Shown: piece after piece, positions 56,377 through 64,000 of the stretch
How positions within the stretch are numbered: position 1 is the first letter of the stretch
How the letters are laid out: each line of letters begins with the position of its first letter
Source of the DNA: Anaerovorax sp. IOR16
GTDB lineage: Bacteria; Bacillota; Clostridia; Peptostreptococcales; Anaerovoracaceae
NCBI RefSeq assembly: GCF_017168145.1
Contig: NZ_JADQTL010000010.1
Coordinates: 186,001 to 250,000, forward strand
Direction: 5' to 3'
Length of the DNA: 64,000 nucleotides
The notes under the pieces: model-generated
The model's database searches: none
The model's input: the letters and a program-made list of their open reading frames with translations, nothing else
Told to the model about the DNA's origin: nothing
Position numbers and translations under genes: made by a program

Positions 56377-57640
56377 ATAATTGATTTAAACTTTGTTTGA
56401 TATCATCTAGTATATCTTCTACATTTTCTAGTCCGACAGAGATACGAATCAAACCCGGATTCACACCGGCAGCAATGAGTTGTTCATCAGTAAGCTGTCT
56501 ATGCGTAGCGCTTGCCGGATGAAGTACACAGGTTCGTATATCTGCCACATGAACTTCGTTAGAAGCAAGCTTTAATCCATCCATAAATTTGACTGCAGCC
56601 TCTTTCCCGCCTTTAATATCAATGGAAATGACACCACATGTTCCTTTCGGAAGATATTTTTTTGCTCGCTCGTAATATTGGTCTCCCGATAAAGCCGCAT
56701 AACGTACGGCTTCAATTTTATCTGATTCTTTAAAAAACGTTGCAATCTTCAATGCATTTTCACAGTACTGCTTCATTCGAATTGGTAACGTTTCCAGCCC
56801 TATATTTAAAAGGAATGCAGAATGGGCTGCCGGATAAGCTCCAAAATCTCGCATTAGCTGCATACGCGCTTTAATGATGTAAGCCATTTTCCCAAAGTCT
56901 CTTGTATATACAACACCGTGATAGGATTCATCAGGCTGTGTAAACTCCGGAAATTTCCCCGAAGCAGTCCAATCAAAATTCCCGCTGTCAACGATAACAC
57001 CGCCAATTTGTAACGCATGACCATCCATATATTTTGAAGTAGAATGAATGACAATGTCTGCTCCAAAAGAAATTGGCTTACAAAGAATTGGTGTTGCAAA
57101 GGTATTATCAATAATTAAAGGGACCTTATTTTCATGAGCAATTTTAGCGAATTTTTCAATATCCAAAACAGCGAGTGCCGGATTTGCTAACGTCTCTCCA
57201 AAAACTGCCTTGGTATTCGGTTTAAAAGCTTTTTGAATGGTTTCCTCATCTGCTTCTGAATCGACAAAAATACACTCTATTCCTAATTTTTTTAAAGTAA
57301 CTGCAAAAAGATTTACTGTACCGCCATAAATAGTTGTGGTACTAATAAAACTATCTCCACTATTGCACAAATTTAAAATAGAAAGTAGGGAAGCAGCCTG
57401 TCCCGAAGACGTACACATAGCACCAATACCGCCTTCTAAGTCTGCTATCTTTTTCTCTACAGCTTCTACCGTCGGATTCGAAAAACGGGAATACATATGT
57501 GCGGTTGGCATATCAAATAATGCACCGATTTTCTCGGTACTGTCAAATACATATGTTGTGCTCTGCACAATCGGCATTACTCTAGGCCCACCATTTTCCG
57601 GTACATAGCCGGAATGTAGGCATTTTGTCTCGTCTCTCAT
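56375..57640 (-). CDS. metY: O-acetylhomoserine sulfhydrylase-type PLP enzyme
   Basis: Makes homocysteine from O-acetylhomoserine and sulfide, or works on related sulfur amino acids. From ATG 57638-57640 (behind GGGAG, 8 bases) it has 421 residues; the longer frame starts with a TTG inside which that site lies. Landmarks are HSGYVPENGGPRVMPIVQST, YSRFSNPTVEAVEKKIA, SSGQAASLL, DNTFATP and the PLP lysine in HSTSKYMDGH. Size and the HSTSKYMDGH region fit MetY better than the shorter gamma-lyases, but a lyase activity is not excluded. It follows a nucleoside phosphorylase gene. Confidence 0.88.
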   Translation of the reverse strand: MRDETKCLHSGYVPENGGPRVMPIVQSTTYVFDSTEKIGALFDMPTAHMYSRFSNPTVEAVEKKIADLEGGIGAMCTSSGQAASLLSILNLCNSGDSFISTTTIYGGTVNLFAVTLKKLGIECIFVDSEADEETIQKAFKPNTKAVFGETLANPALAVLDIEKFAKIAHENKVPLIIDNTFATPILCKPISFGADIVIHSTSKYMDGHALQIGGVIVDSGNFDWTASGKFPEFTQPDESYHGVVYTRDFGKMAYIIKARMQLMRDFGAYPAAHSAFLLNIGLETLPIRMKQYCENALKIATFFKESDKIEAVRYAALSGDQYYERAKKYLPKGTCGVISIDIKGGKEAAVKFMDGLKLASNEVHVADIRTCVLHPASATHRQLTDEQLIAAGVNPGLIRISVGLENVEDILDDIKQSLNQL

Positions 57641-57685
57641 AGTCAACGCTCCCTTCCTGGTCAAAAATATTTTAGAGTTATTCTA

Positions 57686-58480
57686 TCACAAAGCCTTTTT
57701 CTTTTCTATCAATTCTTTTTGTTTTTTTGCACAAGCCTGTGCCATTTCAAACAAACGCTCTGCTCTGGTATGTACCCCTTTACTCAAACCTCGATTATCC
57801 CATACTTCCATATCAAGATTATCCTCTGCATAAAAAAACTGTGCTAAACTTATTCCTCGAAAACGAGAAACGGCTAAAAGAGAAGCGCATTCCATATCAA
57901 CAGCAATACACCCTTGCTGCTTTCTGCGAGCTGTTTTTTCTACCGTCTCACGATAAATTGCATCTGTCGTCCAAACCTTTCCACACACATAAGGCTCATT
58001 ATATTCTTCAAAAACACTTTTCAAAAGTTCTAAGGAATCCGTTTCTACTCTTATCTCATCGGATGGGGGAAGATAATGATAACTCACACCTTCATCTCTC
58101 ATCGCAGAAGTAGGAAGAATGATATGCCATTTACCTAAATTACGATCCAACACTCCGCAAGAACCAAATACGACAAAGCTTTTTGCCCCTCTTGCAATCA
58201 TTTCTTCCATCTGTACCGCACATGCAGGTGCACCGACTCGTGACATATAGACTGCCATATTAGTTCCTTTATAGCAAACACGATAAACCGGCGTTCCTCC
58301 TTCCTCTGTATCAAGCGTACATATATGCTCTTTTTCTACTTTCTCCAATGCCGTTTGCAACAAATGATTGGAAAAACATGTTACTGCAATCTCTGGGAAA
58401 CCTTGCAAAGGAGGTGCCACCATCTCAGGTTCTATGATTGCATTCTGATTGGTATCAAACTCTTCTAATAATATCGCCAT
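57686..58480 (-). CDS. nucleoside phosphorylase (PNP/UDP family)
   Basis: 264 residues, cytoplasmic, splitting a nucleoside with phosphate to base and sugar-1-phosphate. FGSCGVLD near 103-110, VWTTDAIYRET near 168-178 and VDMECASLLAV near 194-204 (ribose-binding Met-Glu) are PNP_UDP_1 landmarks. It resembles uridine-phosphorylase-like members but base specificity is uncertain. Placed 45 bases upstream of metY, possibly co-transcribed. Start ATG behind AAGGAG. Confidence 0.85.
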   Translation of the reverse strand: MAILLEEFDTNQNAIIEPEMVAPPLQGFPEIAVTCFSNHLLQTALEKVEKEHICTLDTEEGGTPVYRVCYKGTNMAVYMSRVGAPACAVQMEEMIARGAKSFVVFGSCGVLDRNLGKWHIILPTSAMRDEGVSYHYLPPSDEIRVETDSLELLKSVFEEYNEPYVCGKVWTTDAIYRETVEKTARRKQQGCIAVDMECASLLAVSRFRGISLAQFFYAEDNLDMEVWDNRGLSKGVHTRAERLFEMAQACAKKQKELIEKKKAL

Positions 58481-58616
58481 TGATTTTCTCCTTTTTCCTT
58501 ATTCCCTATAGTATAATCGATAAACCTTTGGGATTCCACCTACACGCAAAATTGATTTTTATAAATATTACAACTCAATTTGATTATCTTTGTGATTATT
58601 ACAATTTATTATTGGG

Positions 58617-58717
58617 TATAATGATATTACAAAGGATGATTCTACTCGCAAAAGAATCAAAAAATAGTAAGATAAGATGGCAAAGGATCACAGGAGACTG
58701 TGATTCTTTGCTTTTTT
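58617..58717 (+). ncRNA. candidate small RNA or aborted leader
   Basis: In the 58481-58809 gap no gene is seen. TATAAT at 58617-58622 (weak -35) is followed by a TGATTCT/AGAATCA hairpin (58637-58659) and a strong terminator, GCAAAGGATCACAG/CTGTGATTCTTTGC with a GAGA loop and six Us (58680-58717). The next gene has its own promoter beyond it, so a separate transcript of about 90 bases is possible. Confidence 0.35.
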
Positions 58718-58728
58718 GGTATATATCA

Positions 58729-58757
58729 TTGTATTTATTCTAACAAACCAATATAAT
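58729..58757 (+). promoter_or_regulatory. promoter of the PucR-type gene
   Basis: TTGTAT (58729-58734), 17-base spacer, TATAAT (58752-58757) on the plus strand, 53 bases before the start codon. Confidence 0.6.
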
Positions 58758-58809
58758 ATTAGTAAAAATAACAATGTTTATGGCTCCAATTTAGAAAGGA
58801 GAAGCATCT

Positions 58810-59973
58810 ATGTCATTAACAATCGCTGATGCTTATAAATTAAAAAGTTTGCAAAATGTCACAATACTTACTGGACAAAGTGGATTTCAAAATGTAATTG
58901 ACCGCATGTCTATTTTGGACTATGAATTTATATCGTATAAAATGCAAGGAGAATTCATTAAAAATGATTTTGTTCTCTCAAGTTTTTTATTTGCAAAAGA
59001 CGATGTAAACCTTCTGATTGCAGCAGTGAAATCACTAATTGATAATGGTGTTTCCTGTCTTGGTATTAAAAATGTTTATTATAAAGATCTTCCCGAAGAC
59101 TTGATTTCCTATGCAAAAGAAAAATCATTCTCTATTTTTTTATTTGGTCACGATATTTACTTCGAAGATATCATTACAGAAGTAACAGATACATTAAGGC
59201 TAATAGATAATAACCAACTGCTAGAAATGAAAGTTGACAATTTAATTGGAAATGAATTGAGCCGTTCCCTGGTAAGAGAACTTGCTTTAGATATCAATTC
59301 CAATTTCAAAGAACGCTTCGTCGTTCTTTATTGTAAAACGTTGAAACATACCGGTGAAGGGACACATTTTCGCGCCTTAGAACGCTTAAAAAACTTAGAT
59401 TACTTTAAAAAAGAACATTCTATTTTTAAGTATAACCAAGGTATGCTGGCCATTCTTACATTTGATAATCTAAGAAAAATAAATTCAAAAAAAATAGCTC
59501 AAGAATTTTGGTTATATACAGCTTTGGATCCTGATAATTATATCTTAGGTGTTAGTGATTGCCTTCTTGCACTTCACCAATTGGACAAAGGGATACAACA
59601 AAGTCTATACGCTTGTAAAGTCTGTGAAATTCAGCAAAACCGTCAAAGACTTTATGAAGAAATTGGTTTGTATAAAGTAATCTTACCTTTTCAGGATAGT
59701 TTTTGGCTTAACCATTATTATAAAAGCATTCTCAGTCCACTCGAACAATACGATGAAAAATATTCTGCCGATTTATTAAAAACAGCTATTTCCTATGTAA
59801 ATAATGATGGTAATATACGAAAAACAGCGGAAGCTCTGTTCCAGCATGAAAACACCATTCGATATCGGCTGAATAAAATTAAAGAAATTCTATCTATGGG
59901 CGAAGATAACAGTTCATTTTATCCTCAACTTTGTTTCGCAGTTCAAATATATGAGCTCGAGTCTTTTGTGTGA
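58810..59973 (+). CDS. PucR-family transcriptional regulator
   Basis: 387 residues. The N-terminal PucR-type domain (about 1-125: IADAYKLKSLQNVTILTG and the DYEFISYKMQGEFIKNDFVLSS strand) is followed by a central region and the C-terminal HTH_30 (about 320-385: NDGNIRKTAEALFQHENTIRYRLNKIKEIL). This layout is known from regulators of purine and amino-acid catabolism. Start ATG behind AAAGGAG. The adjacent downstream gene is an EamA transporter, a possible target. Confidence 0.87.
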   Translation: MSLTIADAYKLKSLQNVTILTGQSGFQNVIDRMSILDYEFISYKMQGEFIKNDFVLSSFLFAKDDVNLLIAAVKSLIDNGVSCLGIKNVYYKDLPEDLISYAKEKSFSIFLFGHDIYFEDIITEVTDTLRLIDNNQLLEMKVDNLIGNELSRSLVRELALDINSNFKERFVVLYCKTLKHTGEGTHFRALERLKNLDYFKKEHSIFKYNQGMLAILTFDNLRKINSKKIAQEFWLYTALDPDNYILGVSDCLLALHQLDKGIQQSLYACKVCEIQQNRQRLYEEIGLYKVILPFQDSFWLNHYYKSILSPLEQYDEKYSADLLKTAISYVNNDGNIRKTAEALFQHENTIRYRLNKIKEILSMGEDNSSFYPQLCFAVQIYELESFV

Positions 59974-60096
59974 TTTCTACAAATTTATTGTTATATCTTT
60001 ATAATTTTTACAAAGATATTTATTATATGATTTATATTGAAAGAATGCACTTTTTTTTATTATTTTACATCATGAATAAAGGAGAATCAGAAGCAT

Positions 60097-61026
60097 ATGA
60101 ACAAGAAAACGCTAATCGGAAATATTATGTTACTTACAACTTCATTCATTTGGGGTACTGCTTTCGTTGCGCAAAGAGTCGGAATGGATCACATTGAACC
60201 TTTTACTTTCGGTGCTTCCCGCTACATATTAGCTACTTTTGCATTACTTCCTATCATCTATTTCTTAGAATCTAAGAAAAGAAAAACAGAGATAGCAAAT
60301 AGTAATAATTTTGATTTTACTCCAGAACAAAAAAAAGAAGAACGGCTCGCTTATTTAAAGGGTGGTGCTACATGCGGATGTGTTTTATTTATTGCTTCCT
60401 CTCTTCAACAGATTGGACTTGTATACACAAGTGCCGGCAAGGCAGGCTTTATAACCGCTCTTTACATAGTTCTTGTTCCTATTTTTGGTATTTTCCTAAA
60501 AAAGAAAGTTCGTGGTCTTACTTGGCTTGGAGTTCTTTTTGCAACCATTGGTCTTTACCTACTTTGTATTAAAGAAGGCTTTACTTATGAGTTTGGTGAT
60601 CTAATTATATTTATCGGTGCTTTTTTCTGGACCGGTCATATTTTATGCTGTGACTACTTCACCAAAAAATCCGACCCTGTAAAACTTTCCTGTGTACAGT
60701 TTTTCGTTACCTTTGTTTTTTCAGTGATTGCTGCATTCTTATTTGAATCCCCTACTTGGGCCGGCATTGTTGAATGTACCATTCCGATTGTGTACTGCGG
60801 TGTTTTTTCTGCAGGAATCGGATACACACTTCAAATGGTTGCGCAGAAAGACACGGATCCAACCATTGCTTCTCTAATCTTAAGTTTAGAAGCGGTATTC
60901 GGTGCTTTGGGCGGCTACTTCTTACTGAGTGAAATACTAACCATCCGTGAACTTATAGGCTGTGCCATCATGTTTGCTGCAATCATCATAGCACAACTTC
61001 CAAGCAAGGAAACAGAAACCGTTTAA
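60097..61026 (+). CDS. EamA/DMT-superfamily transporter
   Basis: 309 residues, ten predicted membrane segments in two EamA repeats (first: LLTTSFIWGTAFVAQRVG; second: LIIFIGAFFWTGHILCCDYF). Metabolite exporter type; substrate cannot be told. A hydrophilic loop near 61-90 is rich in Lys and Glu. Start ATG behind AAAGGAG. It follows the PucR regulator by 123 bases and ends at a strong terminator. Confidence 0.88.
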   Translation: MNKKTLIGNIMLLTTSFIWGTAFVAQRVGMDHIEPFTFGASRYILATFALLPIIYFLESKKRKTEIANSNNFDFTPEQKKEERLAYLKGGATCGCVLFIASSLQQIGLVYTSAGKAGFITALYIVLVPIFGIFLKKKVRGLTWLGVLFATIGLYLLCIKEGFTYEFGDLIIFIGAFFWTGHILCCDYFTKKSDPVKLSCVQFFVTFVFSVIAAFLFESPTWAGIVECTIPIVYCGVFSAGIGYTLQMVAQKDTDPTIASLILSLEAVFGALGGYFLLSEILTIRELIGCAIMFAAIIIAQLPSKETETV

Positions 61027-61065
61027 ATTTAATTAAAACTCATTCCATTGAATGATTTCCACATT

Positions 61066-61108
61066 AAAGTCACAGCTGAGGTTTATTTATCTCATCTGTG
61101 ACTTTTTA
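61066..61108 (+). terminator. terminator after the EamA transporter
   Basis: AAAGTCACAG/CTGTGACTTT stem with an inner TGAG/CTCA pairing, followed by a T run. Confidence 0.85.
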
Positions 61109-61136
61109 TATGATAATTTAAAATAACTATAGTAGG

Positions 61137-61169
61137 AAAGTAAAAGGTTGATTGTAAACCTTTTACTTT
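61137..61169 (+). repeat. 13-bp inverted repeat upstream of birA
   Basis: AAAGTAAAAGGTT (61137-61149) and AACCTTTTACTTT (61157-61169) with a 7-base spacer, ending 8 bases before the birA -35. It contains TTGTAAACC (61152-61160), one half of a BirA-like site, but the partner half (GTTTAGTTG, 61171-61179) is poor. It may be an autoregulatory operator. Confidence 0.5.
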
Positions 61170-61176
61170 AGTTTAG

Positions 61177-61205
61177 TTGACATATAATTTTTGTTTTATT
61201 ATAAT
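61177..61205 (+). promoter_or_regulatory. birA-bioY promoter
   Basis: TTGACA (61177-61182), 17-base spacer, TATAAT (61200-61205): fully consensus, 34 bases before the birA start. Confidence 0.88.
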
Positions 61206-61238
61206 TAATACTATCTTTTAACATAGAAAGGATTTCTC

Positions 61239-62282
61239 ATGACAACAAAAGAACACGTTTTAAAGCTTTTAGAAGAATATAAGGGGCAAACCATTTCAGG
61301 AAGTAAAATTGCAAAAGAATTGCAAATTTCACGTGCTGCAGTATGGAAAGCAATTGAAGATCTCAGGCAAAACGGCTATAACATTCAAGCAAGCACAAAC
61401 AAAGGGTATTCTCTTCCTTCTGAGAGTGATCTTCTTTCAACGCAAGGAATTCTTTCTCACTTAAAAAATAAAGATTTAGGGAAAGATATATTAACATACA
61501 AATCTTTGGAATCTACAAATCAAACAATTAAGAAGCTGGCAGCTGACGGAGCCTGTCACAATACCGTCGTTGTTTCAGAAATGCAAACCAATGGCCGAGG
61601 TCGTTTAGGCCGCAGCTTCTATTCACCAAAGGGAAGCGGTATTTACATGAGTATATTGTTAAAGCCCTCCAAAACCGAACAAACAACTTATCCATCTATC
61701 TTGATCACAACCGCTGCTTCCGTAGCGGTATGCCGTGCGATTGAAGAAATGACAGGAAAACAAATAAAAATAAAGTGGGTTAACGATTTATATTATAAAA
61801 ACAAAAAAATCTGCGGTATTCTTACTGAAGGAATTACTAATTTTGAAACAAGTGCCATAGAATCAATTATTTTAGGTATAGGAATTAATTTTTCCTTTCC
61901 TACAGAAGAATTCCCGACAGAATTAAGTGAGATCTTTGGCTCTTTATTCAATCGCAAGGAAGACTTATTAAATTGCGAAAAATCAAAACAAACCCAAATA
62001 ATTCCTTCAAAAAATGCGTTGATTGCTTCTATTTTGGATCATCTGTTTGAAATCCAACCACAACTGAACGATGGTTCTTTTTTAAAAGAGTACAAGCAGC
62101 GCTCCTGCGTCCTAGGCAAACGCATTACCGTCTTGTCACCAAGTGAAGCAATTCCTGCATTAGCAATTGACATTAATGAAACCGGAGGACTTATTGTTCA
62201 ACTCTCAGATGGCAGCAAAAAAACTTTACAATCCGGTGAAATCAGTATACGCCCTGAAGATTTAACCACCGGATGGGAATAA
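61239..62282 (+). CDS. birA: bifunctional biotin repressor/biotin-protein ligase
   Basis: Attaches biotin to carboxylases and represses biotin genes when biotinyl-AMP is bound. It has 347 residues: N-terminal winged helix (about 1-62, GSKIAKELQISRAAVWKAIEDLRQNGY), then the ligase domain with biotin loop GRGRLGRSFYSPKGSGIYMS near 124-143 and KWVNDLYYKNKKICGILTEG near 180-199, and a C-terminal SH3-like domain (about 298-347). About 20 residues longer than usual, by an insert near 228-252. It is likely to control the operator at 43679-43727. Confidence 0.95.
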   Translation: MTTKEHVLKLLEEYKGQTISGSKIAKELQISRAAVWKAIEDLRQNGYNIQASTNKGYSLPSESDLLSTQGILSHLKNKDLGKDILTYKSLESTNQTIKKLAADGACHNTVVVSEMQTNGRGRLGRSFYSPKGSGIYMSILLKPSKTEQTTYPSILITTAASVAVCRAIEEMTGKQIKIKWVNDLYYKNKKICGILTEGITNFETSAIESIILGIGINFSFPTEEFPTELSEIFGSLFNRKEDLLNCEKSKQTQIIPSKNALIASILDHLFEIQPQLNDGSFLKEYKQRSCVLGKRITVLSPSEAIPALAIDINETGGLIVQLSDGSKKTLQSGEISIRPEDLTTGWE

Positions 62283-62318
62283 CGAAAAACTATCTTGCAA
62301 TACTAGAAAGGATTAAAA

Positions 62319-62858
62319 ATGTCCAACTCAAAATTAAAAAAACAAATTCTCTGTGCATTATTTGCAGCCTTAACTGCTATTTTTTCACAAATATTAATCC
62401 CCTTACCATTTACTCCCGTACCAATTAACCTAGCTACCTTAGCTATATTTCTCTCTACTACGTTATTAGGAACATACTATGGTACCCTTAGCCAAATCCT
62501 ATATTTATTACTCGGACTTGTTGGGCTTCCTGTTTTTGCACATTTTTCTGGCGGTGCATCAATTGTTTTGGGTCCAACAGGAGGCTATCTCATTGGTTAT
62601 GTTCTTATTGCACTTGTCAGTGGACTTTTAATCGAACTAAGTCAAAAACAAGGGTATGCTTTTCTTACCTTACCAGTGGCTTTAGCCGCAGGAATGCTGT
62701 TCTGTTATTTACCGGGAACGTTATGGTTTATGTATGTAACACATACGAAATTACTTCCGGCACTGAGCCTATGTGTTTTCCCATTTCTTCTTGGAGATGC
62801 ACTAAAAATAATCACAGCAACCATCCTTACAAAGAAATTAAAAAAACATATTTCCTAA
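62319..62858 (+). CDS. bioY: biotin transporter BioY (copy 2)
   Basis: 179 residues with about six membrane segments: ILIPLPFTPVPINLATLAIF near 25-44 and the FSGGASIVLGPTGGYLIGYV stretch near 77-96, classical BioY motifs. It is closer to the common BioY form than copy 1. It lies 36 bases after birA in the same operon behind AGAAAGGA. Two BioY S components suggest biotin scavenging is important. Confidence 0.94.
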   Translation: MSNSKLKKQILCALFAALTAIFSQILIPLPFTPVPINLATLAIFLSTTLLGTYYGTLSQILYLLLGLVGLPVFAHFSGGASIVLGPTGGYLIGYVLIALVSGLLIELSQKQGYAFLTLPVALAAGMLFCYLPGTLWFMYVTHTKLLPALSLCVFPFLLGDALKIITATILTKKLKKHIS

Positions 62859-62875
62859 TTCTTTTTCAAACTTGC

Positions 62876-62900
62876 AAACTTTTCTTTGACTTAGACCGTC
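62876..62900 (+). promoter_or_regulatory. ECF-type promoter of the SigV-like pair
   Basis: AAAC (62876-62879, in TTGCAAAC), 17-base spacer, CGTC (62897-62900). This matches the AAC/CGTC layout of many ECF sigma promoters, including the SigV type, and suggests autoregulation of the sigma/anti-sigma genes that follow. Confidence 0.6.
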
Positions 62901-62928
62901 GATACTATGTAAGGAGGAGCAAACATTA

Positions 62929-63450
62929 ATGTCGACATTAAAAGAACCAAATAAAATTATTTACGATGAATTTGTCAGCTATGTACAATCCAATCAAGAG
63001 CGCTTTTATCGTTTGGCTTACAGCTACGTAAAAAATCAGCAAACATCATTGGATGTCATACAAAATGCAATTTACAATGGTCTTCGATCCATTAACTCCT
63101 TAAAAGATCCTTCTTATATGAAGACTTGATTCTATCGTATTTTAGTCAACGCTTCTTTGGATGAAATTCGAAAAAACAAGCGTATCCTTTCAACCGATCC
63201 ATTTGAAATGCCGGAAAATATTGTTCAGGAAAGCATCACCCGGGACGAAATTATGGATTTGTACCAAGCCTTAGAAGGATTAAATCCGGATATGAAAGCC
63301 ATTGTGATTCTTCGTTATTTTGAAGATATGAAGCTTCAAGAAATTGCAAGTATTTTAGACTTAAACATCAGCACAGTCAAAACAAGACTGTATAGTGCTT
63401 TGGAAAAACTAAAGCTACAGTTGAAAAGTGAGGTGTTCAACGATGAATAA
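62929..63450 (+). pseudogene. ECF sigma factor interrupted by an in-frame TGA
   Basis: Sigma-70 family, SigV-like. Residues 1-66 (region 2, FYRLAYSYVKNQQTSLDVIQNAIYNG) end at TGA (63127-63129); the same frame continues with FYRILVNASLDEIRKNKR and a full region 4 (LRYFEDMKLQEIASILDLNISTVKTRLY) to 63450. Family members normally read K-T-W-F-Y-R-I-L here, so TGA replaces TGG. The rest of the frame has no other damage. It is either a recent nonsense mutation, a sequence error or a read-through case. It overlaps the anti-sigma gene by 8 bases. Confidence 0.85.
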
Positions 63451-64000
63451 GCTTGAAGAATTGAAAAAAATCTACGAAGGGACAACTATTCCCAAAGAAC
63501 TTTCTCAAGTAGTACAAAGTGCTTTAAGAGAAAATTTTGATGATGATCCATTCGTACCATTAAAAACTGAGATTTTTGAGAATAAGGGAAAAACAAGAAT
63601 GAACGAAAACAAAAAAAATAAGAAATTACACCGTACCATTGCGAGTACTGCTGCTGCATTGATTATTGTTACCGGTATTTTTTCTGTAGGAATTCACACA
63701 AATGAGGCTTTTGCCGACTCTGTCAGCAACGTACCTATTTTAGGGAATTTGGTTCGTGTTTTAATCGGGGAACAAATGGACGAAGGCGATTCCGTAGTGC
63801 ATGTAGAAATGACGTTACCAAAGGTCGAAGGTCTTTCTGACAAAACGACAGAAGACCGTATCAATAAAGAAATTCACGATAAAATGACTGCCATCGTCGA
63901 AGAATCTAAGCAGCGAGCTATCGAAGATAAAGAAGCCTTTGTAGAAACAGGCGGCAAAGAAGAAGATTTTATGCAACGTGAAGTCATCGTTAATTACGAA
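63443..64000 (+). CDS. RsiV-like anti-sigma factor, 3' end outside window
   Basis: 186 residues visible. A cytoplasmic N-terminal region (1-62) should hold the sigma factor; a membrane segment lies at about 65-84 (TIASTAAALIIVTGIFSVGI); the outer part starts like the DUF4179/DUF3298-type RsiV domain (VEMTLPKVEGLSDK, RINKEIHDKMTAIVEESK). RsiV of Bacillus senses lysozyme directly. ATG at 63443 overlaps the sigma frame (ATGAATAA). Intact as far as seen, although its partner is broken. Confidence 0.82.
   Translation, partial: MNKLEELKKIYEGTTIPKELSQVVQSALRENFDDDPFVPLKTEIFENKGKTRMNENKKNKKLHRTIASTAAALIIVTGIFSVGIHTNEAFADSVSNVPILGNLVRVLIGEQMDEGDSVVHVEMTLPKVEGLSDKTTEDRINKEIHDKMTAIVEESKQRAIEDKEAFVETGGKEEDFMQREVIVNYE

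Noticed and set aside
58438-58743. 101-codon plus-strand frame in the gap before the PucR gene
   Set aside because: Begins inside the opposing phosphorylase gene and runs through a terminator hairpin; no recognisable domain or ribosome site.
61137-61169. Confident BirA operator at birA
   Set aside because: The palindrome has GGTT before AACC, opposite to the BirA order, and the only matching half-site lacks a good partner; kept as an inverted repeat only.
63127-63129. Alternative genetic code with TGA as tryptophan
   Set aside because: Other genes in the window end at TGA and use TGG for Trp; only this gene shows TGA inside a conserved motif.

Overview
The window looks like a chromosome segment from a low-GC, endospore-forming anaerobe of the class Clostridia; genus and family are not resolved. 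The evidence is a SpoIIE phosphatase, a SCIFF peptide with its radical-SAM maturase (a clostridial marker), a fused IspDF, CarD, FtsH and RadA, AT-rich intergenic DNA with classical TTGACA/TATAAT promoters, and AGGAGG ribosome sites. TGA is used as a normal stop. I see no tRNA, rRNA, CRISPR array, insertion sequence or prophage.

Positions 1-15403 run almost entirely on the minus strand and resemble the Bacillus radA-yacL-ispD-ispF-cysE-cysS-mrnC neighbourhood: carD, yacL-like PIN/TRAM gene, ispDF, proS, a NUDIX gene, a cyclophilin, an M23 endopeptidase, cysE, cysS, adenosine deaminase, scfA-scfB, a phosphodiesterase, mrnC and a sigma-54 activator cut by the window edge. A two-component system (15625-17764, plus strand) separates carD from radA. 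A metallopeptidase-like lipoprotein and an EF-G-like GTPase follow radA in the listing.

Positions 23216-41287 hold a peptidase/transporter pair (M20 plus YfcC) and a housekeeping block, again on the minus strand: spoIIE, tilS, ftsH, a CdaR/PucR-type regulator, coaX, dusB, then greA-lysS-asnS from its own consensus promoter, with metG and tatD next to spoIIE. Positions 41407-48631 hold bioY-bioB-bioD behind a perfect BirA-type operator, a histidine phosphatase, a glycolipid glycosyltransferase with a flippase-like membrane protein, and a padR/DUF1700/DUF4097 envelope module.

The most distinctive region is 48860-56278 on the plus strand. A small transthyretin-like protein is followed by five tandem paralogues of about 455 residues. 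Each has a SpoIID-like N-terminal domain that keeps the Glu of the lytic transglycosylase family, followed by three peptidoglycan-binding repeats, and none has a signal peptide. This looks like an expanded, probably sporulation-linked, peptidoglycan-remodelling family, and one 100-base tract shows recent sequence exchange between copies. The right end carries metY, a nucleoside phosphorylase, another PucR-type regulator, an EamA transporter, birA with a second bioY, and a SigV/RsiV-like pair in which the sigma factor is broken by an in-frame TGA at a tryptophan position.

Other signals are two related structured RNA elements in front of scfB and cysE, a WalR-type box in front of the M23 peptidase gene, an overlooked TTG-started SCIFF gene, and a 21-bp-spaced (Spo0A-type) promoter in front of spoIIE.
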